Counted from the stretch's first letter, positions 17,785-26,591 are shown. The stretch is 64,000 bases of DNA from JBAIYU01 sp036763085 (GCF_036763085.1 NZ_JBAIYU010000011.1:1-64000); one strand, 5' to 3'. Program-made: numbers and translations. Notes: a model not told the origin generated them from the letters alone.

Positions 17785-18659
17785 GTTCCTAAATCTTTAA
17801 TGGCCTTTTTAATTACTGCTAGTTCTGAGTCAGTTGCAGGCACAAGCGGCAGGCGAAGCGGTCCGGCGCTTTGACCAATTATATTGACTGCCGTTTTAAT
17901 TGGTATTGGGTTCGTGGTAACAAACATGGATTTAATAAACGGTATAAGCTCAAGATGTATTTCTTGTGCTTTTGATAAATTGCCGTTAAGATAGGCAGCA
18001 ATCATTTCTTGCATGCGGACACCAATTATATGAGCTGCTACACTAATTACTCCTGTACCTCCGATAGTCATGATAGGTAAAGTCAGAATATCGTCGCCAC
18101 TATAAACAAGAAAATCTTTGTTAGTATTACGTATAATTTCTGAAACTTGCTCTAAGTTACCACTAGCTTCCTTTACGGCAACAATATTTTCGATTTCAGA
18201 AAGACGTACGATAGTACTAGGAAGTATGTTTGCGCTAGTTCGCCCAGGTACATTATATAGTATTAATGGTAGTTTAGTAGCCTTAGCGATAGCTTTGAAG
18301 TGTTGATAATAACCTTCTTGAGGTGGTTTATTGTAGTATGGCCCTACTAGCATCGCTCCATGAACCCCAATTTTTTCAGCTTCAACAGTCAGTTCGATAG
18401 AGGCTCTTGTATCATTTGAACCTGTTCCAGCAATGACATAGGCCTTATCGCCCACTGCTTCAAGTACAGTCTCAAATAGTTTAAGTTTTTCAGGACTAGA
18501 AAGTGTTGCCGATTCACCGGTACTACCAGCAACTACTATACCGTCTGATCCATTATTTATTAAATACTTAGCTAAATCGGCGGCAGCTTTATAATTAACA
18601 CTATAGTCATCGTTAAACGGAGTAACCATAGCTGTAATAACCCGACCAAAATTCCTCAT
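17778..18659 (-). CDS. dapA: 4-hydroxy-tetrahydrodipicolinate synthase
   Basis: Condenses pyruvate with aspartate semialdehyde, the first committed step to diaminopimelate and lysine. The product is 293 aa, the usual length. The Schiff-base lysine is Lys163 (AVKEASGN), the conserved tyrosine is Tyr135 in YNVPGRT, and the AGSTGES loop is at 44-50. I start at ATG 18659 (GGAGGGAG upstream) instead of a further five codons. It is the last gene of dapB-asd-lysC-dapA. Confidence 0.95.
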   Translation of the reverse strand: MRNFGRVITAMVTPFNDDYSVNYKAAADLAKYLINNGSDGIVVAGSTGESATLSSPEKLKLFETVLEAVGDKAYVIAGTGSNDTRASIELTVEAEKIGVHGAMLVGPYYNKPPQEGYYQHFKAIAKATKLPLILYNVPGRTSANILPSTIVRLSEIENIVAVKEASGNLEQVSEIIRNTNKDFLVYSGDDILTLPIMTIGGTGVISVAAHIIGVRMQEMIAAYLNGNLSKAQEIHLELIPFIKSMFVTTNPIPIKTAVNIIGQSAGPLRLPLVPATDSELAVIKKAIKDLGTI

Positions 18660-18690
18660 AACTTCTCCCTCCATTATCTATAGAAAAAAT

Positions 18691-19905
18691 TTAGTTTGAC
18701 AAACTAAATTTCTCGTGTAAAGCAGTAACGGATTTATGCATATCAGCTTTTTTAACTAATACGGAAATCGACGTATGAGAGTCAACGGTCTGTAGAATTT
18801 GAATGTTATTTTTAGATAGAGCCTCAACAAAGTTTGCCATAACACCAGGTACTTCTCGCATACCCCCACCGACAACAGATACCTTTGCACAATCATAAAC
18901 GGTATCAACCTTAAAACCTAACTGAAGTAATTTGTCGGTAGCTCTGTCAGCAACGTCCTCGGAAATAGTAAACATTATCTGCCCAGGGTTAACGTTGATT
19001 AAATCTACGCTAATCCCTGATTCAGCCATTGTTTTAAATGCTTTAAAACTCGCATCGCTAGCGTTATTGGTAGCTATTTTTATTTGCGCAATATTAGCTA
19101 AGTAAGTTACACCTGTTGCGATACGGTCTGATACTGCTGTCCCACCCGTATCACCTTTATTAATATTAGTGATTAGAGTTCCTGGGGCATCAGAAAATGT
19201 TGATTTAACGACTAAAGGAATACTTTTCTGCATTGCAATTTCGACAGCTCGTGGATGAATGACCTTTGCACCTTGATGAGCTAACTGGCATACTTCACTA
19301 TAGCTGATACAATCAAGAATCTTAGCGTTGCTGACGATTCTTGGGTCTGCTGTCATAATACCATCTACGTCTGTATAAATCTCAATTAACTCCGCATTTA
19401 ATGCACCACCTAATGCGGAGGCAGTCGTGTCGCTGCCGCCGCGCCCTAGTGTTGTTAGCTCTCCCTCCGCACTCATTCCCTGAAAACCGCAAACAACAGG
19501 GGTTTTCCCTTGCTTTAGCAGACGGATAATATGCGCAGAGTCGATTTTCATAATTCGAGCATTATTAAAATTAGTGTCAGTCATAATTCCAGCTTGGCCG
19601 CCTGTAAGCATAACAGCATCAAGTCCATTGGCTTGTAAAGTACCGGCCATAACAACTGCGGAAATCATTTCGCCGCAGTACATAATTTGGTCAAGTTCGC
19701 GTGCCGCAATATTCTTATTTGCTGTCCGCGCGACTTCAATTAGTGTATCAGTAGCATAGCTTTCGCCTTTACGCCCCATTGCAGAAACTACGACGACAGG
19801 AGCATAACCCTGCTCTTTTGCTCTATTTATTTTTTTAACAACCAGCTGTCTAACTTCGGGTGATGCTACCGAAGTACCACCAAACTTCTGTACTATTATA
19901 CGCAT
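18691..19905 (-). CDS. lysC: Aspartate kinase
   Basis: Phosphorylates aspartate at the head of the lysine, threonine and methionine pathway. The 404-aa product has the kinase motif KFGGTS at 7-12, the TTLGRGGSDTTA block, and two C-terminal ACT regulatory domains (about 265-400; ISVDLINVNPGQIMFTISE). The position between asd and dapA matches B. subtilis dapG, the diaminopimelate-sensitive isozyme. Actual feedback specificity cannot be read. It starts at ATG 19905 with GAGGTG, 3 nt from asd. Confidence 0.95.
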   Translation of the reverse strand: MRIIVQKFGGTSVASPEVRQLVVKKINRAKEQGYAPVVVVSAMGRKGESYATDTLIEVARTANKNIAARELDQIMYCGEMISAVVMAGTLQANGLDAVMLTGGQAGIMTDTNFNNARIMKIDSAHIIRLLKQGKTPVVCGFQGMSAEGELTTLGRGGSDTTASALGGALNAELIEIYTDVDGIMTADPRIVSNAKILDCISYSEVCQLAHQGAKVIHPRAVEIAMQKSIPLVVKSTFSDAPGTLITNINKGDTGGTAVSDRIATGVTYLANIAQIKIATNNASDASFKAFKTMAESGISVDLINVNPGQIMFTISEDVADRATDKLLQLGFKVDTVYDCAKVSVVGGGMREVPGVMANFVEALSKNNIQILQTVDSHTSISVLVKKADMHKSVTALHEKFSLSN

Positions 19906-19908
19906 TAT

Positions 19909-20946
19909 CTACACCTCAAGTAATTTATGGTTGATCATATATTCGGCAATTTGGAGTGCATTTAATGCAGCACCTTTGCGAATTTGATCGCCAACCACCC
20001 ATAGGTTAAGACCGTGCTGGACACTTTTATCTTCTCTAATGCGTCCAACAAAAACTTCATCTTTGTTTGAAGTGAAAAGCGGCATTGGATATAGCATTTC
20101 GGCAGGATTATCTTGAACGATTACCCCAGGGAATGCCGCAAGGGCTTTTCGAGCATCATCTGCTGACAATGCACTCTCTAGTTCTATATTTATAGATTCT
20201 GCGTGGCTGCGATATACTGGGACTCTAATTGTTGTTGCAGTAATGCCAATATTGTAGTCATTTAGTATTTTATGCGTTTCATTAACCATTTTCATTTCTT
20301 CTTTAGTATAACCATCGTCTACAAACACATCGATCTGCGGAAGTAGGTTAAAAGCTATTTGATAATGTTTTGGTAAGCTAGCACTTGGTAGAATATTAGC
20401 TTCAGCAGGGCGATTTTCAACTATAGCTTTAACTTGGTTATCGAGTTCCTCAATTGCCTCTTTACCGGCTCCCGATACAGCTTGGTAAGTAGAAACAACA
20501 ATTCTTTTAATTTTTGCTACATCATGAAGTGGTTTTAATGCCATAGTCATAATAATAGTAGAACAATTTGGGTTAGCAATAATCCCTTTATGGTTTTGAA
20601 TAGCACCAGGATTTACCTCTGGAACAATCAGCGGAACATTTGGATCCATTCTAAATGCACTGGAATTATCAATAACAACTGCACCGTGCTTCACTGCAGC
20701 TGGAGCGAAGGTTTTGCTAGCTGCTCCGCCAGCAAATAATGCAATATGCACATCTTTAAAAGAATCGTCTGTAGCTTCTTCTACTACATAATCTTTACCC
20801 ATGAAGTTAATTACTTTACCTGCGGAACGCTTTGAAGCAAGTAACTTCAGTTCATTAAAAGGAAAGTGTCGCTCGGCAATCAGCTCTAAAAATTCCTGAC
20901 CAACTGCACCAGTAGCTCCTAAAATTGCAACATTATATTTTTTCAT
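19909..20946 (-). CDS. asd: Aspartate-semialdehyde dehydrogenase
   Basis: NADPH-dependent reduction of aspartyl phosphate. The product is 345 aa. The N-terminal nucleotide-binding motif GATGAVGQ and the catalytic cysteine in NPNCSTI are visible. The frame is open upstream to 20970. ATG 20946 is chosen because AAGGAG lies 8 nt before it, whereas the ATG two codons earlier is only 2 nt from the site. It is second in the lysine operon. Confidence 0.95.
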   Translation of the reverse strand: MKKYNVAILGATGAVGQEFLELIAERHFPFNELKLLASKRSAGKVINFMGKDYVVEEATDDSFKDVHIALFAGGAASKTFAPAAVKHGAVVIDNSSAFRMDPNVPLIVPEVNPGAIQNHKGIIANPNCSTIIMTMALKPLHDVAKIKRIVVSTYQAVSGAGKEAIEELDNQVKAIVENRPAEANILPSASLPKHYQIAFNLLPQIDVFVDDGYTKEEMKMVNETHKILNDYNIGITATTIRVPVYRSHAESINIELESALSADDARKALAAFPGVIVQDNPAEMLYPMPLFTSNKDEVFVGRIREDKSVQHGLNLWVVGDQIRKGAALNALQIAEYMINHKLLEV

Positions 20947-20970
20947 GGTCATCGCTCCTTCAGTTAACAA

Positions 20971-21765
20971 CTAATCTAGTATATGTTCTAGTCCAACAAC
21001 CAACCCGTCTAAGGTTAAGACCTTTTTGCAAGCTAATACAACTCCAGGCATAAATGACTCTCGCGAGATAGAATCATGTCTTATAATTAACGACTGGCCA
21101 AGACCGCCAAAAATTACTTCCTGATGAGCTACATATCCTGGCAATCTAACACTGTGTAAACGTATTCCTTCAAATTCACCGCCGCGTGAACCTTTATACT
21201 TCTCAAATTCTGCAGGATGCCCTTGTTTTAAATAACCTCTAGTTTCAGCAATCAACTCTGCAGTACGTATTGCTGTTCCAGAAGGAGCATCAAGTTTTTG
21301 ATCATGATGTAGTTCAATGATTTCTACATGAGGTAGGTACTTAGCAGCTTCGCACGATAATCTCATCATCAAAATTGCACCAATTGAGAAGTTAGGTGAA
21401 ATTAAAGCATTAACTTTATGCTTTTTACACAGTTCATTAACTTCCTTAAAGTCGTCTTCAGACAAACCGGTTGTTCCAACTACTGGGCTGACACCGTTTT
21501 TTATTGCAGTTCGAATGTTTTTCATAACCGACTCCGGGTTAGTAAAGTCAACCATTACTTGAGGTTTAGTTTCATTAATTACAGTTTCAAGATCATTTCC
21601 GATAGTAACACCGTTTTTGCCAAATCCAATTAATTCTCCAACATCGGAAAAGTCTGATTTAACATCGACTGCCCCAACAATGCTAAGATGTTCATCCCTA
21701 TGTACTGCTTTTAATACTTCAAGACCCATTTTACCGTAAGCACCGCAAACTATAACTCTTATCAC
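20971..21765 (-). CDS. dapB: 4-hydroxy-tetrahydrodipicolinate reductase
   Basis: Reduces the DapA product to tetrahydrodipicolinate. The 264-aa product has the N-terminal GAYGKMG nucleotide-binding motif, VVGTTGL, and the substrate-binding ELHHDQKLDAPSGTA block. It starts at GTG 21765 with GGAGG 9 nt upstream. It is the first gene behind the lysine riboswitch. In B. subtilis dapB is elsewhere and dpaAB precede asd, so dapB occupies that place here. Confidence 0.95.
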   Translation of the reverse strand: MIRVIVCGAYGKMGLEVLKAVHRDEHLSIVGAVDVKSDFSDVGELIGFGKNGVTIGNDLETVINETKPQVMVDFTNPESVMKNIRTAIKNGVSPVVGTTGLSEDDFKEVNELCKKHKVNALISPNFSIGAILMMRLSCEAAKYLPHVEIIELHHDQKLDAPSGTAIRTAELIAETRGYLKQGHPAEFEKYKGSRGGEFEGIRLHSVRLPGYVAHQEVIFGGLGQSLIIRHDSISRESFMPGVVLACKKVLTLDGLVVGLEHILD

Positions 21766-21830
21766 TGGGTTCCACCTCCGAATTACTACAATACACCTTA
21801 GGCGTATTTAACATAAAAAACTATAAAAAC

Positions 21831-22092
21831 AGCCGGTGAGAACTATCTCACCGGCTACCATATGTGGGCAGCGTAAAAAGGATAAGAAAACGCTAAGGTT
21901 TTCTATTTCCAGATGAGATAGCACTCCACCATATTTTATGGTGACAGTCTAACACCTATTCGATGTAAGACCAGTATCGAACAATTGGTAATCTTCGATA
22001 CTTCGGCGGTCAACCCTTTTCTTTCAGATCATTGGTACCACGCTCCCTGAAAGTACTATTGTTGCCCGCACCTCTACTCTTGCTGTGCAGGA
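21831..22092 (-). promoter_or_regulatory. Lysine riboswitch (L box) with terminator
   Basis: Read on the minus strand, the leader contains the hallmark L-box segments AGAGGTGC near its 5' side, AAAGGG followed by ACCGCCGAAG, and further stems, in the expected order (aptamer about 21905-22092). It ends in a perfect 11-bp hairpin (21831-21841 with 21846-21856) followed by TTTTT, directly upstream of dapB. Lysine binding should favour termination and shut off dapB-asd-lysC-dapA. It fills most of the 571-nt gap between dapB and the next gene. Confidence 0.92.
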
Positions 22093-22113
22093 TTCTATTT
22101 AATTTATGTACAT

Positions 22114-22141
22114 TGTATAATATAGGTTCCACTAGTGTCAA
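22114..22141 (-). promoter_or_regulatory. Promoter of the lysine riboswitch operon
   Basis: TTGACA (22136-22141) and TATACA (22114-22119), 16 nt apart on the minus strand. It ends about 20 nt before the aptamer. Confidence 0.8.
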
Positions 22142-22220
22142 CTTTTTTTAAAAACTTTCCAAAATCACATTTTATTGAAAAAAAGTGATTTGTTTGTTTA
22201 TTTCAACTTAGATAATATAA

Positions 22221-22242
22221 AAACCGGGATAATTCCCGGTTT
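22221..22242. terminator. Terminator downstream of the stress-protein gene
   Basis: A perfect 9-bp stem AAACCGGGA/TCCCGGTTT with a 4-nt loop, about 95 nt past the stop codon at 22337. The T tract is short on both strands. I see nothing coding in 22243-22336. Confidence 0.65.
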
Positions 22243-22336
22243 GATTTTATACGATAAAAAGTATAAACTTTCTTACATTCATAAGGGGGGATTATCGACT
22301 TATTCCTACGCAAAGCTTGGCACAAGCCTTGTTTTC

Positions 22337-22957
22337 TTACTGATGACTTTCTACGTTATCTGCCCCATATCGTCTGAAGATTTTAGCAGCTTCATCAACT
22401 TTTTGCTCACTAGTACGTACAATAGCTAAAATTTTGTTTTGTTCCACTTGGCGAACATAACGTTGACTTGCTTCTGATGGAATTCCCCAATCTATTAAAC
22501 CACCAGCTAAACCACCAGCTAGAGCTCCGCCAATTGCTGCACTTATAGGTCCAGCAGCGAGCAAAGGGCCTATGCCAGGAACCACCATAGCTCCTGCTCC
22601 AATTAATAATCCACCGATACCGCCAAGTGTTCCGCCAGTCAAAGCTCCATCTGTAATATCATCATCATAGCTGACTTTGTCAGTTGAATTTGATTGTCTG
22701 TTTGATTTAGATACGATATTTATTTCTTCGTTTGTAAAACCTTGGGTACGCAGTGTGCTAACCGCAGTTTCCGCATCTACTTGTGAATCAAATACCCCAA
22801 TAACGGTTTTTTGCTTCTGAGTATTTGTGTTTTGCGAAGAGCTCTTACCTGCTTGACTGCTCGAATTTGAATTTTGCTGTGATTGTGAATTAGTATAACT
22901 GTTTACAACATCGGTTGAAGAATTATTTTGGGACTGGTTATTTAATTGGTTATTCAT
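22337..22957 (-). CDS. General stress protein with YflT-like domain and glycine-rich core
   Basis: A 206-aa protein. Residues 1-48 are Asn/Gln/Ser-rich and low in complexity. Residues 50-85 (KTVIGVFDSQVDAETAVSTL) match the heat-induced stress protein YflT/DUF1269-like start. Residues 105-155 form a Gly/Ala-rich hydrophobic stretch resembling a glycine-zipper, which may associate with membrane. The C-terminus repeats a ferredoxin-like strand-helix pattern. The molecular role is unknown. It starts at ATG 22957, 11 nt after GGAGG. A hairpin abuts that site. Confidence 0.78.
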   Translation of the reverse strand: MNNQLNNQSQNNSSTDVVNSYTNSQSQQNSNSSSQAGKSSSQNTNTQKQKTVIGVFDSQVDAETAVSTLRTQGFTNEEINIVSKSNRQSNSTDKVSYDDDITDGALTGGTLGGIGGLLIGAGAMVVPGIGPLLAAGPISAAIGGALAGGLAGGLIDWGIPSEASQRYVRQVEQNKILAIVRTSEQKVDEAAKIFRRYGADNVESHQ

Positions 22958-22972
22958 TTTACATAAATCCTC

Positions 22973-23006
22973 CTAACATTAAATGCTTTACTGCAGTTAA
23001 TGTTAG
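22973..23006 (-). promoter_or_regulatory. Hairpin or operator abutting the stress-gene ribosome-binding site
   Basis: A perfect 10-bp inverted repeat (22973-22982 with 22997-23006, 14-nt loop). On the minus strand its 3' arm runs straight into GAGG of the ribosome-binding site. It could mask that site in RNA or be a protein operator in DNA; no T tract follows, so it is not a terminator. Confidence 0.5.
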
Positions 23007-23023
23007 TTTAACCTGATTTAAAT

Positions 23024-23314
23024 CTAATATGTGTTTTCGTGCCGCTCACGAATATTGGAATACATTCTATCAAAAGCATTATTCAAATCAACAATAATTA
23101 CTTCGTCGCCTATTCTTTTAATTGACTGCCACGGAATTGTCGATGCTTTACTTTCATTGAAAAACCTTAGAAAGTTCGACCGATTAGGCAGAATAAGTGA
23201 ATGGATCTGTCCTGACTTAATCTCGAAAGAAAGTTCACATTCTTCAATTACTCCGAGCCTTCCTCCATCACCAATATTAATTACTTCTTTTCCCGCGAGT
23301 TCACTCAAACGCAT
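23024..23314 (-). CDS. ymxH: YlmC/YmxH family PRC-barrel sporulation protein
   Basis: A 96-aa PRC-barrel protein (MRLSELAGKEVINIGDGGRLGVIEECELSF). The family is expressed during sporulation in Bacillus and its function is unknown. In B. subtilis ymxH follows the M16 peptidase gene mlpA, as it roughly does here with dut and a small membrane protein gene in between. It starts at ATG 23314 with AGGTGAT. Confidence 0.88.
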   Translation of the reverse strand: MRLSELAGKEVINIGDGGRLGVIEECELSFEIKSGQIHSLILPNRSNFLRFFNESKASTIPWQSIKRIGDEVIIVDLNNAFDRMYSNIRERHENTY

Positions 23315-23322
23315 TATATCAC

Positions 23323-23625
23323 CTACTTTATAAATTTATAAAAAAGTGGTTGAATCATAGCTAAACATATAGCCGTGAATGCTAAAGGATCAATAGATAT
23401 TGTGTGTAACGATACTCGCTCAGGAATATCTAATTTTAAGAATGATGTTAACATGACAAGAGACAAGTACACACCACCCGAAACTGCAACTATTTCCTGA
23501 ATAGCTAAAGAAAGCGGTGAAGATTTACTTTCGCCGTCGATAATCTGCCGATATCGGTAAATGCGAAATATTATTGAACAAACGATTCCTAAAAATAGTA
23601 AGAGTAATGTTATCCAACTATTCAT
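23323..23625 (-). CDS. Small membrane protein of unknown function
   Basis: A 100-aa protein with three predicted hydrophobic helices (about 3-21, 40-60 and 78-96) and no recognised motif. The frame is open to GTG 23637, but that codon lies inside the GGGGGA ribosome-binding site, so ATG 23625 is preferred. It ends 8 nt before ymxH, so the two are likely co-transcribed. Confidence 0.65.
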   Translation of the reverse strand: MNSWITLLLLFLGIVCSIIFRIYRYRQIIDGESKSSPLSLAIQEIVAVSGGVYLSLVMLTSFLKLDIPERVSLHTISIDPLAFTAICLAMIQPLFYKFIK

Positions 23626-23689
23626 AACATCCCCCACAAATCTTTTGTAAATCTTATTCTGAACTTAATAAAATTATGTCCTCAAAAAA

Positions 23690-23719
23690 AGATAAGGCAG
23701 TTGATAAACTGCCTTATCT
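23690..23719 (-). terminator. Terminator after dut
   Basis: A perfect 13-bp stem (23690-23702 with 23707-23719, loop 4 nt) followed on the minus strand by seven T residues. Confidence 0.92.
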
Positions 23720-23722
23720 AAA

Positions 23723-24178
23723 CTATTTTTCGCCTGTACTTCCAAAACCGCCTGAGCGAGTTTCAGCAAGTCTAAAATTATCATTATCAATCAGAAGATA
23801 TTTACAAAATATTCCTTGAGCAACTCTTGTACCTTTAGTAACAAGGACATCCTCTGAGGAATGACTATATACGGCTATCATAATATGACCTTCGTTCTCA
23901 GGGTTATTATAATAATCAGCATCAATGATTCCCTGACTATTGATTAAAGTAACTTTATTTTTTACGGCGAAACTGGATCGAATATGTAATCCGAGATATT
24001 CATCGTTGCCCATATATGCTTTTAATCCTGTGGGAATAATAGTTACTTGGTGTGGCATAATTACAACGTCCTCAGAGGCCGCAATATCATAACCAGCGCT
24101 TAAAGATGTTTTGCGCTCCGGAAGAGTAATGCCGTTGCTTATATAACAATTAACAATTTCAAAGCCTCGGATTTTCAT
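23723..24178 (-). CDS. dut: dUTP diphosphatase
   Basis: Hydrolyses dUTP to dUMP, keeping uracil out of DNA. In the 151-aa product the trimeric dUTPase motifs appear in order: AGYDI, RSSFAVKN, GIIDADYYNN (catalytic Asp) and the C-terminal P-loop-like GGFGSTG. It starts at ATG 24178 with GGAGA and lies 17 nt downstream of the M16 peptidase gene, with a strong terminator after it. Confidence 0.94.
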   Translation of the reverse strand: MKIRGFEIVNCYISNGITLPERKTSLSAGYDIAASEDVVIMPHQVTIIPTGLKAYMGNDEYLGLHIRSSFAVKNKVTLINSQGIIDADYYNNPENEGHIMIAVYSHSSEDVLVTKGTRVAQGIFCKYLLIDNDNFRLAETRSGGFGSTGEK

Positions 24179-24195
24179 TGATTTCTCCTATTATA

Positions 24196-25443
24196 TCAAA
24201 ATTTTGGTACTGCACTTATTTTACCTAATGGTCCTAAAGTTGTAAGGCTTATAGAGTGTGGGTTTAAATACGTGTGAATTATCGTATTTATGTCTCTGAT
24301 AGAAGTATTATCAATTTTAGAAACAACTTCATCAAGAGTAACATATTTTCCTAAGCTGATCTCCATTTTACCCATTCTCGACATTCGGCTGCTCGAACTT
24401 TCAAGTCCAAGAACAAGGTTTCCTTTTAATTGTTCCTTTACTCTTGAAAGCTCATCCGGTTTTATACCATTTCTTTTTAAGTCAGATAGGGATTCTACAA
24501 TAAGTGCTATAACTTGCTCAGTATTTGAAGGACGTGTCCCTGCATAAATAGTAAATAAACCGCCATCACTGTAATTTGTTAAGTAGGAGTATACAGAATA
24601 TGCGAGACCTCTCTCCTCCCGTATAGACTGAAACAATCTAGAGCTTATTCCCCCACCCAATAAATTATTTAAGATATGAAAAGGATAAATTTCAGGAGAT
24701 TCCTGAGCTACTGCTGCAACTCCCATGCATATATGTACTTGTTCTGTAGCTTTCTCGTAAGAAGAGGTTTTGACATTAAAAGTAGGAGCTGGAAGATGTG
24801 ACTGATGTTTTGCACCATGCAGGTCGCCAAAATATTTTGAAGCGAATTCAAGCAGTTGTTCGTGGTTCACGTTGCCAGCAGCTGCAATAACCAAATTATC
24901 TGGAGTATAAAATTGCCTATAATATTCTAGTATAGCAGTTTTATCAATTGTCTCTACCGATTGGGTTGTCCCGATAATATTACGGCCTAATTGATGATTA
25001 GACCAAATATTTTCGATATAAAGATCATGAATTTGCTCATCAGGTGTATCTTCATACATATATAACTCTTCAAGAATTACTTCTCGTTCACGGGTAATAT
25101 CATCATGCGAAAACTTTGATCTAACGATCATATCACTAAGGATATCAACCGCTAGCTCAAGATGGCTATCAATTACCTTCATATAATAGCAAGTATGTTC
25201 CTTAGAGGTAAATGCATTTAGCTGCCCTCCAACTGCATCAACTGTTTCCGCGATATCTTTTGCCGAACGCGTTTGAGTACCCTTAAACATCAGGTGTTCA
25301 ATAAAATGAGATATCCCATGGTTATAATCTAGTTCTTCGCGCGAACCGCTTCCTATCCAAACACCTAAGGTAACAGATTTGACAAAAGGAATATTCTCGG
25401 AAATTACCCTTATACCATTTGGCAATATAGATTTTTGATACAT
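24196..25443 (-). CDS. mlpA: M16 family zinc peptidase (MlpA-like)
   Basis: A 415-aa metallopeptidase with the inverted zinc motif HFIEH at 46-50 and the second conserved Glu in the following helix. The C-terminal half is the usual inactive homologous domain (GGGISSRLFQSIREERGLAYSVYS). Related to B. subtilis YmxG/MlpA, which lies downstream of ylxY and upstream of ymxH; the position here agrees. The substrate is unknown. It starts at ATG 25443 with AAGGAG. Confidence 0.9.
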   Translation of the reverse strand: MYQKSILPNGIRVISENIPFVKSVTLGVWIGSGSREELDYNHGISHFIEHLMFKGTQTRSAKDIAETVDAVGGQLNAFTSKEHTCYYMKVIDSHLELAVDILSDMIVRSKFSHDDITREREVILEELYMYEDTPDEQIHDLYIENIWSNHQLGRNIIGTTQSVETIDKTAILEYYRQFYTPDNLVIAAAGNVNHEQLLEFASKYFGDLHGAKHQSHLPAPTFNVKTSSYEKATEQVHICMGVAAVAQESPEIYPFHILNNLLGGGISSRLFQSIREERGLAYSVYSYLTNYSDGGLFTIYAGTRPSNTEQVIALIVESLSDLKRNGIKPDELSRVKEQLKGNLVLGLESSSSRMSRMGKMEISLGKYVTLDEVVSKIDNTSIRDINTIIHTYLNPHSISLTTLGPLGKISAVPKF

Positions 25444-25557
25444 ATATAACTCCTTTTCTTGTATAAGTAATTATGTTCTGGTAAGTGTTATAAAATCCTT
25501 CATAAACTATTTATATTTAGGTAGTTAGATAAGCATGTCAAGGAAATCAAGGAAAAA

Positions 25558-25579
25558 AACAGAGACATATGTCTCTGTT
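25558..25579 (-). terminator. Terminator after the amidase gene
   Basis: The palindrome AACAGAGACATATGTCTCTGTT, followed on the minus strand by TTTTTT. Confidence 0.88.
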
Positions 25580-25593
25580 AAATAATACTATTG

Positions 25594-26478
25594 TCAATTA
25601 AAATACTTCACTATTCCGTTAAATATACCTTGCGCAATACTATTACGATATGAGTCGCTGCTCAATTTTGCAGCTTCTTGAGAATTAGTTACGAAACCCA
25701 TTTCTACTAGAATGCCAGGCATCGTTGTGTTACGTAAAACGTAAAATGTTTCAGGAGCAGTACCTTTATCGATAGCTTTTGTTTCTTTAATAATAGCGCT
25801 CTGCACCTCTGTAGCCAATTTAGGTGATTTCCCGCTGTGATAAAATGTCATAGCTCCGGCAATATCCGGATTTGGGTTAGAATTTGAGTGGATACTGACA
25901 AAAATATCGGCATTATTAGCCTGGGCTAAATCAACCCGTGCTTGAAGTTCCTGGCCTAGTGTGCTGCCTGCGGCAGCTACCGTCTTATCGGTTTCGCGAG
26001 TCATTATTACTTTTGCGCCAGCTTGTACAAGTTTATCACGTAATTTAAGACTGACGGAAAGATTGTTATCTGTTTCTCTTGTATTATTTGCTACAGCACC
26101 TGGATTACTACCACCATGCCCGGGATCGACAACAATCACCTTCCCGCGTATACCAGAACTATCTAGTACTGTTCCACTATCTGAAGATGGAGGCAATGGA
26201 GTAACTTTTACGGGGTTACCATTTGGATCACTGCTTGATTTTGACCCGAATACGTTTATTACGGGGCCCAATATTTTATTGAAAAGGTAGCCAAATAACT
26301 TTTCGAAAATATTGCTTCCGCTGCCTCCTGTACTATTTGATTGCGACAAAGTGCCAGATGATAGGGTTTTAAGCACATCGTCAACAGGAGCGGCATTAAC
26401 TGATTGTACTGGTATAACTATCATTGTAAAAACCAACAAAAACAACATCAAAAAAGTTGTAAATTTATTTCTATTCAC
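25594..26478 (-). CDS. Secreted N-acetylmuramoyl-L-alanine amidase (Amidase_3)
   Basis: A 294-aa cell-wall hydrolase that cuts the lactyl-peptide bond of peptidoglycan. A signal peptide (1-30, cleavage after VNA-A) precedes a Ser/Gly/Pro-rich linker to about 110 and the catalytic domain. The zinc ligands and catalytic residues His121 (DPGHGG), Glu135, His197 (SIHSN) and Glu259 (LVEMGF) are all present. No binding repeats are seen. The start is GTG 26478 with AGGAGG, and a nested inverted-repeat leader includes that site. It is not present at this place in the Bacillus gene order. Confidence 0.92.
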   Translation of the reverse strand: MNRNKFTTFLMLFLLVFTMIVIPVQSVNAAPVDDVLKTLSSGTLSQSNSTGGSGSNIFEKLFGYLFNKILGPVINVFGSKSSSDPNGNPVKVTPLPPSSDSGTVLDSSGIRGKVIVVDPGHGGSNPGAVANNTRETDNNLSVSLKLRDKLVQAGAKVIMTRETDKTVAAAGSTLGQELQARVDLAQANNADIFVSIHSNSNPNPDIAGAMTFYHSGKSPKLATEVQSAIIKETKAIDKGTAPETFYVLRNTTMPGILVEMGFVTNSQEAAKLSSDSYRNSIAQGIFNGIVKYFN

Positions 26479-26487
26479 TTAGTACCT

Positions 26488-26569
26488 CCTCTATAGCAAT
26501 ATCAACATGCTCTAAATGGACTGCAACTCTATCTACAGCAAAGCATGTTGACATAATATCATATAGAGG
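26488..26569 (-). promoter_or_regulatory. Nested inverted repeats in the amidase leader
   Basis: An outer pair (26488-26495 with 26562-26569, 8 bp) and an inner pair (26502-26511 with 26542-26551, 10 bp) are both perfect and enclose a 30-nt loop. On the minus strand the 3' outer arm TATAGAGG overlaps the GAGGAGG ribosome-binding site of the amidase gene. It does not match a riboswitch class I know. It could be an RNA switch or, less likely, two protein operators. Confidence 0.5.
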
Positions 26570-26591
26570 GGTTTTTAGCAATAAGAAAAAC

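Noticed and set aside
21831..22092. T-box or SAM riboswitch upstream of dapB
   Set aside because: The conserved segments and their order match the lysine aptamer; no T-box UGGN-type bulge was seen.
22175..22429. 84-aa open frame on the plus strand
   Set aside because: It runs through a terminator and into the antisense of the stress-protein gene; no family resemblance.
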